From Nitrospiraceae bacterium UBA2600 (lineage in GTDB: Bacteria; Nitrospirota; Thermodesulfovibrionia; Thermodesulfovibrionales; Thermodesulfovibrionaceae), in assembly GCA_002339325.1 (NCBI GenBank), contig DDKK01000016.1:1-49124 (forward strand): a stretch of DNA of 49,124 nt, in the 5' to 3' direction. The notes under the pieces were generated by a model. That model searched no databases. It was not told the DNA's origin and saw only the letters and a program-made list of their open reading frames with translations. Of this stretch, positions 9,395 to 18,228 are shown in pieces. Each line of letters begins with the position of its first letter. The stretch's first letter is position 1. Made by a program: the position numbers and the translations under genes.

Positions 9395-10146
9395 TACAAA
9401 AAAATACCGTACTCTTGAACTTTATTCAGGCCTTCTGTGTAGGAGACGATGAATAGTTCTCCTTTAATTTTTACATTTGGTATTTTTTTACAATTTTTTT
9501 CAAAAATATATGCTCCAACCTTAGTAATTCTTCTTTCTGTGCTGAACTCTGTAGGAACTCTGTCTTCTTTTATAAATTTATAGCTTGCCTTGAAATCAAT
9601 TGATTCAATGTTTTCTGTTGGTATGATTGTGCATATTTCAAATCTTTCTGAAGTTGATATTAGTTCAAAATCTGATGTTAAATCTAAGTATTTCAAAACT
9701 GCAGGGCATTCTGAAATGCCGAGATAAGGAGGATAATAATAATTGCCTGTCATTATTGTATCGTAGAGTTTGTTTACTATGTTTAGATCATTGTGTAAAA
9801 AATATACTCTATATTGCAATATATCTTCAATTGGCAGTACAAATTCAACCGGAACTTGAGTGTGTCCGCCATAACCGGTCACCTCTTTTTCATTTTTAGT
9901 TCTTATATAGTTTACTGTTTGTATAATCTTACGAATTGGCTTTCTTATTGCCAAACCAATCTTACAGTTATCCGAACTAAAAATCTCATAATAAGAGTCA
10001 CGCTCATGTCCAAGAACTGCAGCAATTAAACCAGTTAAGACAGTCCTCGGAGGAAAAGAGTAAGACAGAGAAGATGAATTTGTATAGAATCTCCTAAAAT
10101 GTGCAATTGTCCCTTCTAAATCAAAAATTAACATACTTTTTGTCAT
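9394..10146 (-). CDS. cas5: CRISPR-associated protein Cas5 (type I-B)
   Basis: This 250-residue RAMP protein has the Cas5h N-terminal signature: FDLEGTIAHFRRFYTNSS followed by YSFPPRTVLTGLIAAVLG. Cas5 caps the 5' handle of the crRNA in Cascade and contacts Cas8b. Its position between cas7 and cas3 is the canonical type I-B order. The ATG overlaps the cas7 stop (ATGA). An internal ATG four codons later is possible but not needed. Confidence 0.94.
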   Translation of the reverse strand: MTKSMLIFDLEGTIAHFRRFYTNSSSLSYSFPPRTVLTGLIAAVLGHERDSYYEIFSSDNCKIGLAIRKPIRKIIQTVNYIRTKNEKEVTGYGGHTQVPVEFVLPIEDILQYRVYFLHNDLNIVNKLYDTIMTGNYYYPPYLGISECPAVLKYLDLTSDFELISTSERFEICTIIPTENIESIDFKASYKFIKEDRVPTEFSTERRITKVGAYIFEKNCKKIPNVKIKGELFIVSYTEGLNKVQEYGIFL

Positions 10147-11132
10147 TTTTCTTTATGTGGAAGTAAGGCAATCTTGTCTTTTAATTTTTTTTCATCCTCT
10201 TTAGATTCTTTTAACTTATCCTCAGCAATAGATAATTCAGGATGAATCCACAGATAAATGGAGTTAATCCTTTCACTATTAGATTCAAAAATTTTATAGA
10301 GCTCATCTATATTTAGCTCAAATTCATTTATATCTCTTATGCTCTCAAGATTGAAGCCATTTTTAGCTTTTAAAGAAATATATCTTCTTAAATCTCCAAT
10401 ATAAGCTCCTTCCTTATACTCAACACGCATAAGTAGTCTTGGAGTTTGTCCTAATTTACTTCTTGTAGTTGCTTCTGACGGAATAGCTTCAATCAATGCG
10501 TTGTCAAGTGTTTTTATGTCATTTAGAGATAAACCAGTTTTTTCAGCTCTTTTTGAGCTAATAATTCCATAAAATGCTATAAAAGAGTAATAAACTCTCC
10601 AATCTTTACCTATAGTCCCATATTCCTCTCCCCTTCCTGCAAATGTTGAAGTAATTGATGAGGATGGAACTATTTCAACAGGATTTAGAGAGTATCCCCA
10701 TGCAAACTGTACAGGGCCGGTGAAATTGACTCCTCCTCCTCTTTCTTCACCACCTTTTATAGGCATTGTTGCGCCAAATAATCTAACATCAATGAGAGTC
10801 TTTAATAACCAATCTATAAATTCTTTATCAGGCTTTTTTATGTCAACCTCTTTGTGTGTTTCAGTCTTATACGTTCCAGCTAAAGCTTCTAACCTTTTTG
10901 TAGCATCAACTATTTCATCATCTAATTTTGAAATCCATATTTCCAAACCTTTAGATTGCAAGTAGTCTCTTATATATCTCTTCAATCTAACATCACTTAC
11001 AAGATTTCTATTCGTGATATAATCCATGCGTGGCTTGTTTTCTTCATCTGGGTCTCCATTGGGATTACACATTTTTGCATCATAAAGAAAAATTATTTCA
11101 CTGTCTAATATTTTTTGACTATTCTTTTCCAT
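10143..11132 (-). CDS. cas7: CRISPR-associated Cascade backbone protein Cas7 (Csh2 type)
   Basis: This 329-residue protein has the Csh2/Cas7b hallmark near the N-terminus: FLYDAKMCNPNGDPDEE followed by NKPRMDYITNRNLVSD. Cas7 polymerises along the crRNA spacer and forms the Cascade backbone. The start is supported by GAGGAGG a few bases upstream, within the 3' end of cas8b, which it overlaps by 14 bp. The C-terminus is lysine-rich and tapers off with no recognisable domain. The Csh2-type sequence is the clearest sign that the locus is I-B. Confidence 0.95.
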   Translation of the reverse strand: MEKNSQKILDSEIIFLYDAKMCNPNGDPDEENKPRMDYITNRNLVSDVRLKRYIRDYLQSKGLEIWISKLDDEIVDATKRLEALAGTYKTETHKEVDIKKPDKEFIDWLLKTLIDVRLFGATMPIKGGEERGGGVNFTGPVQFAWGYSLNPVEIVPSSSITSTFAGRGEEYGTIGKDWRVYYSFIAFYGIISSKRAEKTGLSLNDIKTLDNALIEAIPSEATTRSKLGQTPRLLMRVEYKEGAYIGDLRRYISLKAKNGFNLESIRDINEFELNIDELYKIFESNSERINSIYLWIHPELSIAEDKLKESKEDEKKLKDKIALLPHKEK

Positions 11133-13107
11133 TTGCTTCCTCCTCTTTATTCTCTAAGCTTTCTTTTTGTATTCCACTAATAATTGCCTTGTAAGTTTTA
11201 AAACTGTATCCTGAAAGGACATAAAATACATTGTCTTGAGGAGTTAAACTCCATTTAAGTTTGTTTGTCTCAAATAAATTCTTTGCCAAACAGTATATTT
11301 TTTCATTTCTTGATATCAAAATCCTATATTGTCTCATCTTTTCATAAACATCATTAAATAATCTTATGAGTTTGTTCAAATCCATTCCTTGAAAACTCAC
11401 CTTATTCAATATCGCTTTCTTTTTATCTCCCTTTTTATATTGTTCAGCTCCGATTTCTCCAATAAGTAAGCCTAATAAAAAGAGTGATGCCATCTGTTCA
11501 GAGTATTTAGACTCTCTGAGAAAAGTAGTAATATTTTCATCTAATTCTAAAGAACTTAAATATTCTTGAGTATCATTCATTCTTTCACCTCTATCCAATA
11601 ATTTTAGTTTTTCAAGATAAATCAGAAGAAGATTTTGGAATACTAAAGTCTGAGAAAAATTATAATCTTTAAAATCTGTATCAAATCTTATTTCACGAAT
11701 TCTTTCAATGAATTCTTTTATCAAAACTTGATAATGGAATGGAATATTACTAAAAACTTGATAATAAAATGTTAATGTAAATTTCGTTTTTTTACTGATA
11801 CTCTTTCCAATAGAAAATAAGTAATAAATTTTTCCAAGAGAAAGATACATATTGCGGTCATTAAAAATATTGAAACCTAAATTTTGAACCTCAATTGCTT
11901 TTTCTCTTATCTCATCTAACCTGCTTGGGGGGACATCCTGTATCAATTGATAAACTTTTAATTCAGCCTGTTTTTTCTCAGCAAAAAGGAAGTTTAACAT
12001 AAAATTGTCCTGATAATTTTCATAAATTATGTAATCTTCTATTCTCTTCTGGAATTCATGTAAACCACCAAGGCTCGCTGATGCTGAAAACTTATCCTTG
12101 AAATAGTTAGACCATCGTTCAATTTTAAAAAATGGGAGCTTTTGAGATAGATGAAATGCAGGCAAAATATAGACATTTGATTTAGCAAAATAGATTTTCA
12201 TTTTGTTTTTAATGAATGACTCAGCCGCTAATATGGATTCATAACAATTCCTGCAAATCGCATAATTTTTCAAAAAATTTTTATTTCCCTTTAGGTTACT
12301 CGAGAAACCAACTTTGTCAGTTATATAGAACTTAAACCAAAACTTTGTTGTATTCCAAGTTACCTCGCCTTCTGAACCACATACATGACATAATCCTTCA
12401 TCTTTATTGTTGATAAAAATATCATCTATTAGACTACTGTAAATATATTTTTGGTAGTTATCATAGTTGATTAGTAATTGTCCATTCAAACTAAGAGTAA
12501 ATAGAGATATTTCATTTTTATTCAAGTTTGTCTCTTTCTTTATATGATTCATTAGTTCATTTGATACGATCTCTACAGCTTTTTTTGCCCTTCTTCCAGA
12601 ATATTCCTCTTTAACCTTGTTGATTACTTTTTCGGGGTAAAAATCCATTCCTATTTTAGATAAATCCCATATGTATCTGTATCTTTCGTATTGATTCTCT
12701 GTTGAACTAATTGATTCTTTATCTCCCAGATCAAAATAAATGGATTCTTTTAATTTTTTTAAGGTTTCCTTCAAATCACAATCAGGCAATTTTTTAATAA
12801 GATTAGGAATTGTTTGAGATATTAAGTATTCTAAATTATTAGTTGTTAACTTGTCTTGTTCAGAATTTGAAGGGGAGTTACCAACCCAAAGATATTTAAC
12901 AGGGGTTTCATCTGATATTTCCTCGAGTTCAATATCAAGACTATAGCTCTCTAAGTCACCACTCCGTGAAATATTCAATATTACTAAATGTTGCTTTTTG
13001 TTATTTTTTTCTTTTGAAATGTCTTCTGCTAAAGCTCTGACAAAATCACCAACATCTGCTTGTTCTCTCAAGAGTTCTTTTCCGATTTGAAGCAATGATT
13101 CTATCAT
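11119..13107 (-). CDS. cas8b: CRISPR-associated large subunit Cas8b (Csh1 type)
   Basis: This is the large Cascade subunit, expected to recognise the PAM. It has about 662 residues from ATG 13107, with N-terminus MIESLLQIGKELLREQ. An in-frame TTG at 13125 would add six residues but is less family-like. A four-cysteine zinc site is visible mid-protein: CHVCGSEGEV and about 50 residues later YAICRNCYES. This arrangement, the size and the position before cas7 (Csh2) identify it as Csh1/Cas8b. The sequence diverges fast in this family, so subfamily assignment leans on context. A gap of 109 bp separates it from cas6; no convincing promoter is seen there. Confidence 0.88.
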   Translation of the reverse strand: MIESLLQIGKELLREQADVGDFVRALAEDISKEKNNKKQHLVILNISRSGDLESYSLDIELEEISDETPVKYLWVGNSPSNSEQDKLTTNNLEYLISQTIPNLIKKLPDCDLKETLKKLKESIYFDLGDKESISSTENQYERYRYIWDLSKIGMDFYPEKVINKVKEEYSGRRAKKAVEIVSNELMNHIKKETNLNKNEISLFTLSLNGQLLINYDNYQKYIYSSLIDDIFINNKDEGLCHVCGSEGEVTWNTTKFWFKFYITDKVGFSSNLKGNKNFLKNYAICRNCYESILAAESFIKNKMKIYFAKSNVYILPAFHLSQKLPFFKIERWSNYFKDKFSASASLGGLHEFQKRIEDYIIYENYQDNFMLNFLFAEKKQAELKVYQLIQDVPPSRLDEIREKAIEVQNLGFNIFNDRNMYLSLGKIYYLFSIGKSISKKTKFTLTFYYQVFSNIPFHYQVLIKEFIERIREIRFDTDFKDYNFSQTLVFQNLLLIYLEKLKLLDRGERMNDTQEYLSSLELDENITTFLRESKYSEQMASLFLLGLLIGEIGAEQYKKGDKKKAILNKVSFQGMDLNKLIRLFNDVYEKMRQYRILISRNEKIYCLAKNLFETNKLKWSLTPQDNVFYVLSGYSFKTYKAIISGIQKESLENKEEEANGKE

Positions 13108-13216
13108 TTCTCTTAAAAATATCAAAAATTAGGACTTAAATTCAACTAAATTTCTAAAAAATTTTTAATTCAAATATTGGTAAAATTGTTCTGAAGTCTA
13201 TATTTTCGCTTCTTAT

Positions 13217-13966
13217 CTACCCCCTCCGCGACTCAATACATCCAAATCCTTGACTGTTCTTTGCACCGAGTCCTGTGTCAAAGGCAAGATTAAAGAGCTT
13301 TTCAGGCAGTCTTAGTTCAAAAATGCCATCCCATCCTTTTATTACTGTGCCTTTGTAAAACACTATCTTTTGATTCCTCGAGTTAACTCTTATTGGTCTG
13401 ATTGAGCCCTCGTTCATCTCCTCTCCTGTGAGAGCCCTTAATTTCTTACTTAAATTTTCAATGATTAAGCGTTCGAAATCCTCCTCAAAGGGGCTAAAGT
13501 AGTAAGTCTTCTTCCTTCCATCATGAGTAAGAAGTGTGCTGTAAACGGTAATTGGCGATAAAGTTTCAACTATTATGTTTTCCTTGTATTCTGGCAATCC
13601 CTCAACTGAGACAGAATTTACGATAAATTTCTGCCCCGCTAAAGTAAATACTTGAGTTCGAATCATGTTCATTGCAAAGGACTCAATGAATTCTCCAAGT
13701 GGAGATGCTACGGTAAGATTAATATTTCCAAAAATTCTAATCTTGCCACTTCTAATTTCAAATTTTCCCTCTGGAATAAGTCTTGAAAAGGTGAACATTT
13801 TAAATCTTCTTTCTGTTTCAGGGTCTATAAAACCTTGATTATGTAAGTGTTCTGCTATCCAGCTTTCAAGTGACGAGTAAATAAATCCCTGAATTATTTC
13901 ATTGTAGTGCAGTGGAAGATTTACAGGTTTCAAATTCTCAGCACAAAAGTTTATTTTAACACGCAT
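13217..13966 (-). CDS. cas6: CRISPR repeat endoribonuclease Cas6
   Basis: This 249-residue RAMP protein ends in the glycine-rich loop FDTGLGAKNSQGFGCIE that defines Cas6. The N-terminal region LPLHYNEIIQGFIYSSL contains the likely catalytic histidine at residue 20. Cas6 cuts the pre-crRNA within each repeat to leave the 8-nt ATTGAAAC handle. It is the first cas gene of the minus-strand run and lies 16 bp downstream of a UPF0114 membrane gene. Confidence 0.95.
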   Translation of the reverse strand: MRVKINFCAENLKPVNLPLHYNEIIQGFIYSSLESWIAEHLHNQGFIDPETERRFKMFTFSRLIPEGKFEIRSGKIRIFGNINLTVASPLGEFIESFAMNMIRTQVFTLAGQKFIVNSVSVEGLPEYKENIIVETLSPITVYSTLLTHDGRKKTYYFSPFEEDFERLIIENLSKKLRALTGEEMNEGSIRPIRVNSRNQKIVFYKGTVIKGWDGIFELRLPEKLFNLAFDTGLGAKNSQGFGCIESRRG

Positions 13967-13982
13967 TTTTTATTGCCAACTT

Positions 13983-14513
13983 CTAACTTCCATCTGATTT
14001 TTTTATATTTACCAGATAAAATGAAAAGGCGATTAGAAGAATGCCTATGGCAAGGAAAAGCAGATTAGTCATATTCCAGCTTTCTTGGCTTATAGAGTAT
14101 TTGAAAAAAGTTACTATGAGAACCATTATTATTACCTTTGCAATCTTGTCTTTTAACTGGTCAAGAGAATGAATCATGAGAATTTTGGACGATTTAGTAT
14201 CTTCCTCAATATGCTGAATTTTGCTGATAAACAATTCATATAAGCCTAATCCAAAAATCAGGAGTACAGTGGCTATTAAATAATTATCTATAGCGCCAAT
14301 TATCTTTGTTATGGACTCTTTCTGGAGGTATTCTATGCTACTAACCTCAAGAAATAAAGTTTTTTTTATCAGAAGCAAAATATCATATGTCCCCAATAAA
14401 ACAAGAAATGTGGCGGCAATGAGAGAAGATATGACGGCAAGAATGAGAATTAGTCTGCTTTCCCAAAGAAGTCTCTCGAGTATCCTTATTATGACTATTT
14501 CTAATCTTTTCAT
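13983..14513 (-). CDS. YqhA/UPF0114 family membrane protein
   Basis: This 176-residue protein has the family start (ERLLWESRLILILAV) and four hydrophobic segments at roughly 19-45, 72-95, 127-142 and 150-168. UPF0114 proteins are inner-membrane proteins of unknown function. Its stop lies 16 bp upstream of the cas6 start on the same strand, with no terminator between, so the cas operon may be transcribed from its promoter. Upstream a -10-like TAGAAT (14521-14526, minus) ends 7 nt before the ATG and no Shine-Dalgarno sequence is seen, suggesting a leaderless or very short leader mRNA. Confidence 0.8.
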   Translation of the reverse strand: MKRLEIVIIRILERLLWESRLILILAVISSLIAATFLVLLGTYDILLLIKKTLFLEVSSIEYLQKESITKIIGAIDNYLIATVLLIFGLGLYELFISKIQHIEEDTKSSKILMIHSLDQLKDKIAKVIIMVLIVTFFKYSISQESWNMTNLLFLAIGILLIAFSFYLVNIKKSDGS

Positions 14514-14634
14514 AGTTAATATTCTACCATCTAAGTTTAAATATTAAAAGAGACAAACTCTACTCCTAACGAAAAAATCTATACTTAATCAGAAATCAAT
14601 CAGTAATATCTATTTCACAAATTATCTCGAAAGA

Positions 14635-14649
14635 TGATAAATTTTATCA
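14635..14649. promoter_or_regulatory. Palindrome upstream of yedF
   Basis: TGATAAATTTTATCA is a perfect 7+1+7 inverted repeat 22 bp before the yedF start, in the 158-bp gap between the divergent UPF0114 and yedF genes. It may be an operator or part of the yedF promoter. AT-rich palindromes arise by chance in this genome, so the call is tentative. Confidence 0.3.
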
Positions 14650-14671
14650 ATCTATAGCAATAGGAGGAGCG

Positions 14672-15253
14672 ATGCAAACTATAGATGCAAGAGGGCTTGG
14701 CTGTCCAAAACCAATTATTCTCGCCGAGGAAGCTTTGAGCAAAATTGAAGAAGGTTTCATTAAAGTTATTGTTGACAATGAAGCTTCAGCGGAAAATCTG
14801 AAAAGATATGCCGAAAGATTTGGCTATTATAATGAAATAGAACATCAAGATAATCTCTGGATTGTTAAAATTATTAAAGGCTACGCATGTAGAATAACAA
14901 AGAGTGAGGACAAAAAGAGCAAAAAACTACTCCTTGTAATAACATCTGATGTTATTGGTAAGGATGAAAACCTTGGAAAAATATTGATGAAAGCTTTTCT
15001 CGAGACCTTATTAGCTACTAATCAGATTCCTGACATGATATTTCTCATGAATACAGCTGTAAAACTCTCAACAGTGGATGAAGAGTTTATCGATATATTA
15101 AAAAAGATTGAAGAAAAAGGCGCCGAGATATTCACCTGCGGAACATGCCTTAAGTTTTTCAATCTTGAAGAAAGCCTGAAAGTCGGCTACCGAGGCACAA
15201 CCAATCATTTTGTTGAAGGGTTGTTTGACTTTGAAAAAACCGTATGGCTTTAG
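14672..15253 (+). CDS. yedF: YedF: selenium-metabolism sulfurtransferase-like protein
   Basis: This 193-residue protein fuses two domains. Residues 1-70 are TusA-like, with the conserved cysteine in DARGLGCPKPI. Residues about 80-193 are DsrE-like, with LLVITSDVIGKDENLG and the cysteine pair FTCGTC. This two-domain form is the YedF family linked to selenium metabolism in selenium-using bacteria; the exact reaction is not established. The start is well supported by AGGAGGAG six bases upstream. It is monocistronic and divergent from the UPF0114 gene; no selenium genes are next to it in this window. Confidence 0.88.
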   Translation: MQTIDARGLGCPKPIILAEEALSKIEEGFIKVIVDNEASAENLKRYAERFGYYNEIEHQDNLWIVKIIKGYACRITKSEDKKSKKLLLVITSDVIGKDENLGKILMKAFLETLLATNQIPDMIFLMNTAVKLSTVDEEFIDILKKIEEKGAEIFTCGTCLKFFNLEESLKVGYRGTTNHFVEGLFDFEKTVWL

Positions 15254-15356
15254 TTTTTTCATCGTTAGAGTGGAAAAATTGACCCTATGGGTTAAAAAAT
15301 GCCTAATTTTTGACAGTCCGATTTAGAAAAATCAACAAAATTTAACCACTAAATTC

Positions 15357-15372
15357 TGGCACATCTCTTGCA
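15357..15372 (+). promoter_or_regulatory. Sigma-54 (-24/-12) promoter of the diguanylate cyclase gene
   Basis: TGGCACATCTCTTGCA fits the sigma-54 consensus TGGCAC-N5-TTGCA, with the invariant GG and GC exactly 10 bases apart. Transcription would begin near 15384, about 20 bp before the ATG, with AAGGAGG in the leader. An inverted repeat ACCC-TAT-GGGT about 65 bp upstream could be an activator site. The 151-bp gap is otherwise unremarkable. Confidence 0.75.
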
Positions 15373-15404
15373 ACTAATTAAAGAAAATACTCAAGGAGGC
15401 ACAA

Positions 15405-16169
15405 ATGAATCCGAGAGCTGTTGTGTTTACTCTATTGAGAGATTTAAATAAATTCATAGTTCTTAACATCGTGTTTTTCCTATTAACGCTTTCAGGAATA
15501 CTCTATCTCTTAGGCTACGACTACAAAGAAACAATGCTGATGATCACATTCTCTTTCATATTTGCTCTTTCTTTTAATTTTATATTAGCAAGAGTAATGA
15601 GGAGAAATGTTGAAAAAATTATTCAAAAATCTTTTGAAAAGGTAGAAAATCAGCTTTATTTTGATGAGTTAACTTCTGTATACAACAGAACTACAGGCAT
15701 AAACAGGCTAAAAGAGGAAATTTCAAGAGCTCATAGAAGTGGGAGTCCTCTCTCAATTGCAATGGTCGATATTGACAACTTTAAGTCAATAAATGACACA
15801 TATGGACACGTTATTGGTGACAGGGTCTTAAATCATGTGGCAGTTCAGATGAAAAACTTTTTAAGAAGCTGCGATGTCGTTTCTCGTTATGGCGGAGAGG
15901 AGTTTCTTGTGGTGCTTCCAGAAACCGATGAAATAAAAGCCTATATGGCTATGGAAAGAGTAAGGCGTGGTATTGCAAAAAAACCAGTCAGAGTTGGACA
16001 AGAGAAAATTTACATAACAGTAAGCATCGGCATCACAGAAGTGCAGTATAATGAAGATATAACAGAGTCAATAAATAGGGCTGATATGGCTCTTTATCAA
16101 GCTAAAAAATCAGGAAAAAACAGAATTGACATTCAAAACAGTTACTCCCAGAGCTTCAGGCTGTCATAA
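15405..16169 (+). CDS. Membrane-anchored GGDEF diguanylate cyclase
   Basis: This 254-residue protein has two transmembrane helices at about 17-37 and 43-63 and then a GGDEF domain beginning at FDELTSVYNR. The active-site motif is GGEEF, preceded at the standard five-residue distance by RSCD, an RxxD inhibitory I-site. It should therefore make c-di-GMP and be product-inhibited. No separate sensor domain is present, so the signal may reach it through the membrane helices or through expression. SD AAGGAGG is seen upstream. The 3' end overlaps the convergent recG gene by 14 bp. The sigma-54 promoter implies activation by an enhancer-binding protein. Confidence 0.92.
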   Translation: MNPRAVVFTLLRDLNKFIVLNIVFFLLTLSGILYLLGYDYKETMLMITFSFIFALSFNFILARVMRRNVEKIIQKSFEKVENQLYFDELTSVYNRTTGINRLKEEISRAHRSGSPLSIAMVDIDNFKSINDTYGHVIGDRVLNHVAVQMKNFLRSCDVVSRYGGEEFLVVLPETDEIKAYMAMERVRRGIAKKPVRVGQEKIYITVSIGITEVQYNEDITESINRADMALYQAKKSGKNRIDIQNSYSQSFRLS

Positions 16170-18228
16170 AAATGTCAACTCTATCTCGCCAGTATTCCTG
16201 CAGTTGAGCCTGCAGAGATGAAACTGCTTTCAAAGTAGGGTTTTCTTGCAGAAGTCTCTCTGCCTCTGTTCTTGCAATTTCGAGTATGTCCCTGTCTCTT
16301 AAAAAATCAGCAATTTTTAAATCTGGCATGCCAGACTGTTTTACTCCAAATATTTCACCAGGACCTCTTATCTTCATATCTTCTTCGGCAATTTTAAAAC
16401 CGTCAGTATAATTAATCATTGCCCTTAGCCTCAGTTTTGCCTCTTCAGTTGTTTTGTAAGGAATTAGAATACACTTTGATGGCCTTTGTCCCCTTCCAAC
16501 TCTCCCCCTCAGTTGATGAAGCTGAGCAAGTCCGAATCTTTCAGCATGCGTTATTATCATTAAAGTAGCATTTGGAACATCTACGCCAACTTCAATGACA
16601 GTAGTCGCAACCAAGATATCTATTTTGCCGTTACGGAAATCTCTCATTACCTCCTCTCTCTGTTTTGCCGGCATTTTCCCATGAAGTAGTCCGACCTTGA
16701 AAGAGGGAAAAATCCTTTGTAAAGCCTCATATCCCTGCGTAGCAGATTTTAAGTCCATAGTCTCAGATTCTTCTATGAGTGGATAGACTACATATACCTG
16801 CCCGCCAGAATTTATTTCATCTTCAATCATTCGGTATATTAGTTTTTTGTTTTCAGAATCTACTACTTTTGTTATTACAGGTTTTCTTCCAGGAGGAAGT
16901 TCGTCTAAGACGGAGTAGTCTAAGTCGCCGTATACTGTAAGAGCCATAGTTCTTGGTATGGGAGTAGCAGTCATTACAAGAGTGTCTGGAGATGTGCCTT
17001 TCTTCTTCAGCAAGGCTCTCTGTATGACTCCAAATCTGTGCTGTTCATCGATTACAACAAGCCCTAATTTTCTAAAAATTATCCCCTCTTGAATAAGAGC
17101 ATGCGTTCCTATAACGATATCTGCAGCACCAGAGGCAATCAGATTCGCTCCTCTGTTGTATAGGGAAGTTAGGATTGTAACGTTTACGGGCAATCCTTTG
17201 AGCATGTTAGATATGTTAAAAAAGTGCTGCTCCGCTAAAATCTCTGTAGGTGCCATGAGAGCAGACTGATATCCGCATTCAACGGCTGTAAGCATTGCTG
17301 CGAGAGCTACAACAGTCTTTCCTGAACCTACATCTCCCTGCAGTAGTCTATTCATAGGAGTAGGTTTCCCCATATCCTCAACTATCTCATCGATAACCCT
17401 CTTCTGAGCAGAAGTGAGCTTGAAGGGAATTTGCGAGAGAAACTTCTGTAAAAGTTTACCTTCTGGTTTTAGAGATAACCCCTTCTCAGCAAGTCTGTTC
17501 CTTTTCAGAAGAAGAATTCCTAATTGCAAAAGAAACATCTCATTGAAAACAAGTCTACGGTGATATATAGATTTCCATTCATTTAGAAGCTTAATGTCAA
17601 CATTTTCAGGAGGAGAATGGACATTGCTGATTGCTTCTCTGAGAGATGGCATCTCTAATTTTTTTATGATATTCTCTGGGACATAATCTTCTATGAAAGG
17701 CAATGCAAAATCTAAGGTATTTTCAATTATGGATTGAAGCTGTTTTTGAGAGACACCTTCCGTTAGACGATATACTGGAACAATCTTACAGTCCGTAGAG
17801 TTAGAATCGTCGTCTGTTAATTCATAGTGAGGATTTAAAATTTCAAGATATACTCCTCTGAAATCAAGTTGGGGCTTTCCAAAAATTCTGATACTTTGCT
17901 TCTCTTTAAAAATTTTCTTAAGATAACCTTGATTAAACCACTTGGCCTTTATAAAACCCGTTTTGTCTGAGACTACTATTTCAAGGATTGAAAGGTTCGG
18001 TTTCGGTTTGGTCTCATTTATCTGAACTATCTTTCCTTCAATAGATACGGGCTCGCCTGGCTGTATCTCAAAAATTTTCTTTCTGTTTCTTCTGTCTTCA
18101 TATTGAAAAGGTAAATAATAGACCGCGTCTTTTACTGTTTTGATGCCTAACTTTTGAAGAAGAAGGGCTTTCTTAGGACCTACTCCTTTTATGTATTGAA
18201 TGGGAAGGTCTAATCCCTTTGAGTTCAT
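16156..18228 (-). CDS. recG: ATP-dependent DNA helicase RecG
   Basis: RecG remodels stalled replication forks and branched DNA. This 690-residue protein is full length. The N-terminal wedge/OB region (IQYIKGVGPKKALLL to IRIFGKPQ) is followed by the SF2 motor with Walker A GDVGSGKT, DEQHRFG, MTATPIPRT and the C-terminal motifs VIEVGVDVPNAT and QLRGRVGRG. All motifs are intact. It starts by a TAATG overlap with nusA, so it is the third gene of the rimP-nusA-recG run. In many bacteria infB follows nusA instead. Confidence 0.97.
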   Translation of the reverse strand: MNSKGLDLPIQYIKGVGPKKALLLQKLGIKTVKDAVYYLPFQYEDRRNRKKIFEIQPGEPVSIEGKIVQINETKPKPNLSILEIVVSDKTGFIKAKWFNQGYLKKIFKEKQSIRIFGKPQLDFRGVYLEILNPHYELTDDDSNSTDCKIVPVYRLTEGVSQKQLQSIIENTLDFALPFIEDYVPENIIKKLEMPSLREAISNVHSPPENVDIKLLNEWKSIYHRRLVFNEMFLLQLGILLLKRNRLAEKGLSLKPEGKLLQKFLSQIPFKLTSAQKRVIDEIVEDMGKPTPMNRLLQGDVGSGKTVVALAAMLTAVECGYQSALMAPTEILAEQHFFNISNMLKGLPVNVTILTSLYNRGANLIASGAADIVIGTHALIQEGIIFRKLGLVVIDEQHRFGVIQRALLKKKGTSPDTLVMTATPIPRTMALTVYGDLDYSVLDELPPGRKPVITKVVDSENKKLIYRMIEDEINSGGQVYVVYPLIEESETMDLKSATQGYEALQRIFPSFKVGLLHGKMPAKQREEVMRDFRNGKIDILVATTVIEVGVDVPNATLMIITHAERFGLAQLHQLRGRVGRGQRPSKCILIPYKTTEEAKLRLRAMINYTDGFKIAEEDMKIRGPGEIFGVKQSGMPDLKIADFLRDRDILEIARTEAERLLQENPTLKAVSSLQAQLQEYWRDRVDIFMTA

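Noticed and set aside
15286..15300. ACCC-TAT-GGGT as the terminator of yedF
   Set aside because: The stem is only four pairs and the following T-run is lacking; it is mentioned only as a possible activator site.
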